Part shown: one piece after another, positions 58,711-64,000 of the stretch
How positions within the stretch are numbered: the stretch's first letter is position 1
Layout of the letters: every line of letters starts with the position of its first letter
Source: Nemophila menziesii
Taxonomy: Eukaryota > Streptophyta > Magnoliopsida > Boraginales > Hydrophyllaceae
Assembly (NCBI GenBank): GCA_029959085.1
Contig: JARWIR010000031.1
Location: 4,278,001-4,342,000, forward strand
Direction: 5' to 3'
DNA: 64,000 nt
The notes under the pieces: model-generated
Databases searched by the model: none
The model's input: only the letters and a program-made list of their open reading frames with translations
What the model was told of the DNA's origin: nothing
Made by a program: the position numbers and the translations under genes

Positions 58711-59262
58711 TGCACTACTTACCCATCCCTATGGCATACAATAGTACAAATAAGATTGAGTTTCGACTCTTAATGATTCATAGCTCTTTGTGGTGGTCCT
58801 ATTGAGACGGACTTGATGAATTCAATGATGATTGATTCAAGCTTAAGTTTAAATTTTAATGATTTTCATAACCCTATGTGGTGGTCCTATTGAGATGGAC
58901 TTCATGAACTCACCGACATATGATGAGGTTGAGCTTTATTGCTCTTAATGACTTCAAACCTGATGGGTAGTCTATGTTGTATTGACATTATTGATATCAC
59001 CTATGTGAGTATTAAAGTGGGAGCCAATTTCTATAAAAGAATAGAGAAGTCTTAATAGAGCACTCATGAGAACCAAGGTATGCGCATGGCTTAAAAGGCG
59101 CTTGTTCCCACTACTGAATTTGGTTGTTGCCTCACTACACTACGTGTCAATTGAATCTCAAGATATTGACACTCAAGTACAATTCACCCCATTTTCGCTT
59201 AAAAACTTTTTCCTATTTTCAAAAACCTTTTTATCTTGTACACAAATAAATGTTTGCGGGAT
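58711..59262. other. copia 3-prime non-coding region
   Basis: No gene. Two imperfect ~100-bp direct repeats (about 58785-58860 and 58865-58950) share GTGGTCCTATTGAGA-GGACTT and match modules in the B blocks. The GTGGGAGCCA stretch near 59018 is a polypurine-like tract. The 80-codon frame at 59066-59308 runs into the LTR and is not supported. Confidence 0.5.
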
Positions 59263-59560
59263 TGTTGGATACATTTATTGGTCTAGGTGGAGTGGTGTAG
59301 TGGTGTAGTGAGGTGGGATAGTTGTGAGTGTAATAGTGGGGGATGTGGAGAAGTCATGTAATGACTTTCTCACTTTCCCACATCGGTTAGTTTAATAAAA
59401 ACAAATGGTGTTTATTGACTTTTTGATGCCATTAGCTACCAAACAACTAACATCCATGCACACTAAGAGATAATGGGTAAGCCTACATGCGCGCACCACC
59501 ACCACACACCCGGCCCGAGCCCGGTTCTAGGTCCGGGTCCTGGGTCTTGTCTATTGGGAA
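59263..59560 (+). repeat. copia 3-prime LTR fragment
   Basis: Starts TGTTGGATAC after GCGGGAT. It contains CCCACATCGG and a GC-rich run of CCCGG/CCGGG words (59509-59545), as often seen in plant copia LTRs. The 3-prime end is not definable because B homology resumes near 59561. Confidence 0.55.
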
Positions 59561-59787
59561 ATAAAAAAATAAAAATAAACATAGATGAACTTTGATTTAG
59601 TGTTCAAATTTAGGCTTTGAATATTTTGCCTCTTACTAGAATATCCTAGTAGTACTAATGACAAATATTCTCATAGTGCCTCACATAATTATTATTTTTA
59701 GATACAAGTTAATTAATTAATAAAGACTTCATAAACCCAAGGCCATGCTCTATTTACTAGAATTCAACCTATTTCAAACAAGGTTCC

Positions 59788-59869
<82 letters not shown>

Positions 59870-61660
59870 CGATGATCATGTAATATACAATAAATAATTA
59901 CCTTTCTTACTAGAGAATGATACATTCTGACAATGCTTGAGCAAGAGGAATATTGTTTCCAATAATAGAAAGCAAATATGGTAGAAAATTAACTGAAATT
60001 CTTCATATTACCACGAAGACACTATAAAAATGACAATAATTAACATGACAAATATTTCTGCATGCAAATTTTCATATTGCAAGATATACAATTTCCAAAT
60101 TAATTGTTTTAACTAATAAAAAAGAAAAATTACTTTTTAATGTAAAATAAATACATCCCTTCTAACTACACTATTCTAAAATCATCAAATCTTTATAAGT
60201 AAAGTCTTCCAATGTAGGGAAGGTATCTGTAGGACATAATGAATTGTCATAAATTACTTAAATTAGAGATTTAACCAACAAAAAATTTCACCAAAATATA
60301 TTATGGGGCATTGACCCGACTTTTCTACTCTACCGATAAATAATATATCCACCATAATATTGGATTTGTGTATAGATATAATGTATAATAGTGCAATAAA
60401 ACATATATTTATGTTTACACAACCAAAAAAAACATAGATTTAGTCTAATATATCCACAAAATTGTAACAGTAAAGAGATTTGGTTGAAATAAAAATAAAT
60501 TTCAATTACAAAAATCGATTACCTTAATTAGGGTACTCAATGAATGGTCTATCTTTTTATGAAGTTGCAGAGTTGACGAGGTGGAGAATGATCTCAATTT
60601 TGGCAAATCTTATGGTTTGTCTACTTAATTTATTTGATTAAAAAATAAAACCAAGGTTATCAGTAATTTATTCAATTATATTTTTTATTTAGAATTTATA
60701 TGGAACATTTGAGTTTTGGGGTCACGAGTTTAAAAAAAAAATTAGTTGTTCGACTTAATAAATCAAAGTTTTATTATTTTTTTAAATATATAATGCCTCA
60801 TCTCATTTATATCTCCCAATCGTGTCTCATTTGTAGAGATTTATCTAAATAAAAAGTTTACTCTCTTTTCTCTTCTCCTATTTATCCTTACATTTTGATC
60901 CACAATTTTTTTTGCGATTCACTAGTTTTGTTGATTTTAAGTCGAATATATATAGGTGTGTGTATTATATATGCTTACCAAAGTTCAATTTATATTGTTT
61001 AAATGTTATGTGTGTTGTAGATGATTTTATATTTAAATTTAATTTTACTTTAATTGCAATATATTTATGAATATTAACTGTTAATTTTTTTTTGATTTTC
61101 CATAACAAGGTGGGTACTTATTTGAAAGGGTCGTTAGTGTTTTTTAACCTTTGTTCTCTTCTTTATATTTAATTTTGTTTTTTGAAAGTAATTCTTGTTG
61201 TGATTTATATATATGAATCTAAACAAAATTTCAAAAAAAAATTAACATAAAAGTAGAAAATAAAAAAAAAATTATATAAAATTTGCTTGACGAAATTCGA
61301 ATTGGATTTGATATGTTCATGGTATTTCATATACGTACCCGTGTCGTTGTTGGAATGAATCTTCGTGATGCAACGACAAAGTTGTTTAGAAGAGTAAACA
61401 CGTAAATTTCAACGAACCTAATAAAGTCGTTTCTTGCTTATCTCTCTCTAATGTTAAATGAATTCATAACCATTAAATGGTAGTTATGTTGATATGGATT
61501 TTATGAATTCATCGACGATGGACTTAAAGATAAGTTAGATTCTTAACTGAATTCATAGCCAAGTGGGGTTGTCCTATTGAGAAAGGAATTAATGAACTAA
61601 TTATGGTTGACTCTTTATTCTAAGTGATTTCATAGCCCAATAAGGCAAGTACGCTCATAT
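59561..61660. repeat. B block copy 3, right part
   Basis: Matches 47620-49200 and 15880-17830 with moderate divergence. Landmarks are GATGAACTTTGATTTAGTG at 59584, CAAGATATACAATTTCCA at 60079, the copia-LTR-like relic near 61290-61395 and the ~100-bp modules to 61640. No gene; long AT-rich stretches only. Confidence 0.6.
59791..59868. repeat. (TA)n microsatellite, expanded
   Basis: About 39 uninterrupted TA dinucleotides. The homologous positions in B copies 1 (near 16105) and 2 (near 47875) have only a short ACATATTTAT-like stretch. Confidence 0.95.
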
Positions 61661-61984
61661 TTGTTTTCATTTTTGAAGAAGGAAAGAATTTTTGTAATAG
61701 TTTAAAATTTATGAATGCGTTTGAGATAACGATTCCTGTGATTGTTATTTTCATATATACCATATATGTAAGATTTAGTTAAGTGTGGAATGAATCATTT
61801 TTTAATGGATAAATACCATAATATGTTATCATCTATTCTTAGAAAAACAAATATGGATGTGTTGGAGAACGAAAAATGATTTCAAGGTGCAAGTTAAGAT
61901 GACAGCCTTTGATCACAAAGAAGATTACAGTGTTGACATCGTTGTTTCGATAATGGAAATATGCAAAACATTCAAATAACAAAA
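61661..61984. other. Spacer between B copies 3 and 4
   Basis: No similarity that I can see to other parts of the window, and no ORF of note. Confidence 0.4.
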
Positions 61985-64000
61985 AAAAAGAAGGGTTAAA
62001 GTGAATATTATGCATTTCGTAAAATTACACTAAGTGTCTACGACAACCACTAATACACCACTACCGGCACCACTATCGACTACTCTGTGTTTGACCAGCT
62101 AAGCCACCAAAATAAACTATCGTTGGCCATAATAAACATGTTCCGACACATAGCATGTTTCTAAAAGTGACTTTGTTCATTTTCCTATATTGAGCACTTT
62201 CGGACAACGCATAGCGACAACACTAAAAAAATCTCTAACACTCGACAAAATTTATGCGCTTTGTAAATGACAGTAAAACCTTAAAAATTTACATTACCCT
62301 ATAAGATTAACAAAATAAGGCTTTGTTGTCTTTTAATTGTTGGAGGAACCTGGGGATAACCAACACTTGTGACAATATTAAGCATATTTTTAACACCAAA
62401 CATAATTTATATGGTTTGTATACAACACTAATAGTCTAAGAAATTGCATTGACATCTAAGAAGAAAACAATAAATCTTAGTGTTCTTTTAGTTTTGGAAT
62501 TAGAGAGGTGATGGTTCGAGTGGTGGTGAGAGGTTCAAGACCCTTTGGGTCAATAGAAAACTAAGAAAACCCTAAAATACCTTATAATTATTAGAAGTTA
62601 CAAAAATATCTATTACCACATGGTAAAAAAATTAACAAAAATTAACTTAGAAGTAAAAATGATAAAAAAAAGACATCAAGAACTATTCAAGAAATCGCTG
62701 AAGTTTGAGGACCAGTCTGGTTATTTTAACTTTTTTTATAAGTCTCAAATTTGATTAATAAAATTAATATTTCTTCTAGGAATACATTACATCAAGTAGA
62801 GTACATACATCCTTTGCCCTTGATTCTTTATAGAAAAGATAATTAACAATGTGCAACCGATTGAAGATTTACCCAACATACGGTAACAACTAACAACAAC
62901 TCATAAAAAGTTTTTCTAAAATACCTTCAAAGACTTAGTGCTAAACAAATGTATTTCCTTGCACCAAGAGAATTTTCAACTTTTTAGCCCAATTTACATG
63001 TTGGTGCATACAAGATTGATTGATAGTTATCTGACTTCATTCTATTAAATATAAGAGAGCATATAAAAACAACCATATAATGGTGTTATCAAAGCTGCAT
63101 ATTTAGTATTGTCACACCTAGAACTATATTTCCTTAGAAGCCCACAACCGTTGGAGGAAAAACATCCTACAACATCTTTAGAGGTATATAAGTTACTATA
63201 TATATTATGTTTCATCTACAAATTGGCAATTTAATGAACTTAAATCAACTTTATATTATAAGGATGGTGCTTAATTTCTCATTATTCTAAAAATGCAAGT
63301 AATATTGTATATAATAATTTGGTACCGAACTCAATTCAAGTTGCATGAGGCTTTCACATAAAGGACTCCATTATAATCTGAAGGGATTTTTATATTCTTA
63401 ATATGCTTGTTTGATTTGGGAGTATGATTTTACATAAAGGAACATTTATCTTCATCAGTTAAACGATTGATAACATCATAAAAGTTTCTTAATAGACAAC
63501 AAAATAAATGACCCTAAAATGGTGCATACATACCACTAAATAATGATCATTTTTGAATAAATTTTTAGACATTTAACCTGTCCAAGTTTTACATGCTTAG
63601 CCAAAAGAAAATAAATGTTTAGTTTTTCAGTAATTAGAAATAAGTCAGTGTTATCAGATCACAAATTAGTATCAAGGTCTATACAATAAAGAATGAACTG
63701 GAAAATAGTGGAAAATCTGTGATATAATAAAACCTTCACTAATTATCATTCAATTAAAAACATCCATATTATTTTAAATTAATTGGTACTTATCAATTAT
63801 CCTCCCACCTATTCATTTAAATTGACTAGTGTTTAGTTAAAACTAATTTGTTGTCCATTATGAAGCTGGAATACCCCATATTATGTTACCACTAATTCCA
63901 ACATCAGTCCATATGTTATCTAAATTAGAAAATTTACATCACTTATAATTTATCTATTCTTGATAAAAAATTTAAGAATATTATGTTATATAACAATTTC
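61985..64000. repeat. B block copy 4, diverged and incomplete
   Basis: Order and landmarks follow B copy 2 at lower identity. Near 62520-62620 the GAGAGGTTCAAGACCCTTTGGG and CCTTATAATTATTAGAAGTTAC stretches (compare 43540-43610). Near 63205-63290 TATGTTTCATCTACAAATTGG and GGATGGTGCTTAATTT (compare 6465-6540). At 63862 a match to 14565-14625. It is the most diverged B copy and continues beyond the window. No gene recognised. Confidence 0.5.

Larger units (their letters stand above)
54654..59560 (+). mobile_element. Ty1/copia retrotransposon, heavily decayed
   Basis: Plus-strand copia element in the order gag, protease, integrase, RT, RNaseH. A GGTATCAGGTTC stretch near 55118 may be a degraded initiator-Met primer site, which would place a 5-prime LTR within about 54670-55117. 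A likely 3-prime LTR fragment starts TGTTGGATAC at 59263 and includes CCCACATCGG (59380s). The two do not resemble each other, so at least one is rearranged or truncated. The flanking B homology skips the part equal to 44180-47620, so insertion came with a deletion or later recombination. Confidence 0.75.

Noticed and set aside
1..64000. CRISPR array, tRNA, rRNA or organellar insertion
   Set aside because: No regularly spaced identical repeats with unique spacers, no cloverleaf-type sequence and no rRNA-like or chloroplast-like stretch was recognised; the only tRNA-related sequences are retroelement primer sites.

Overview
This is a plant nuclear DNA window, almost certainly from a eudicot. 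It is AT-rich and I find no intact host gene. It holds Athila-lineage Ty3/gypsy retrotransposons whose primer binding sites match plant tRNA-Asp, Ty1/copia retrotransposons, hAT-type (BED plus DUF659-like) transposase relics and one CACTA-like terminus. The setting looks like repeat-rich, probably pericentromeric heterochromatin. Species cannot be read from the sequence.

Oldest layer: once the younger insertions are removed, the window reduces to copies of a roughly 10 kb unit in one orientation. Each unit has three parts. A is a broken Athila-type LTR/gag/PR/RT relic. C is an AT-rich block with inverted arrays of a short motif. B is a long block with minus-strand hAT transposase relics and conserved exon-like segments. 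Unit 0 is 1-2118 (A truncated, C truncated, no B). Unit 1 is 2119-18108. Unit 2 is 18109-49493. Unit 3 starts at 49494 (A truncated, C missing, B from 53728). A further B copy begins near 61985.

Younger layers sit inside this array. A copia element (minus strand, 7008-13363, TSD TGAAA) lies in B of unit 1. A solo LTR (minus, 18605-20173, TSD GTGTC) lies in A of unit 2. A gag-only non-autonomous Athila-like element (20830-28376, TSD CGTGT) interrupts the same A copy. A nearly intact Athila element (31367-43054, imperfect TSD AGGAG/AGGCG) lies between C and B of unit 2. A decayed copia element (about 54654-59560) breaks the third B copy. A segment ending in a CACTA-type terminus (about 51201-53727) replaces the end of the fourth A copy. 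Several unoccupied sites survive in sister units and confirm the insertion borders.

The Athila element 31367-43054 carries one uninterrupted 1036-codon RT-RNaseH-integrase frame with its catalytic residues. Its gag/protease region has three stop codons and two frameshifts. The smaller element 20830-28376 has a similar primer site and a similar 3-prime non-coding architecture: a GC-rich palindromic tandem tract, then hairpin plus polypurine modules. It has lost RT, RNaseH and integrase, so it would need proteins supplied in trans.
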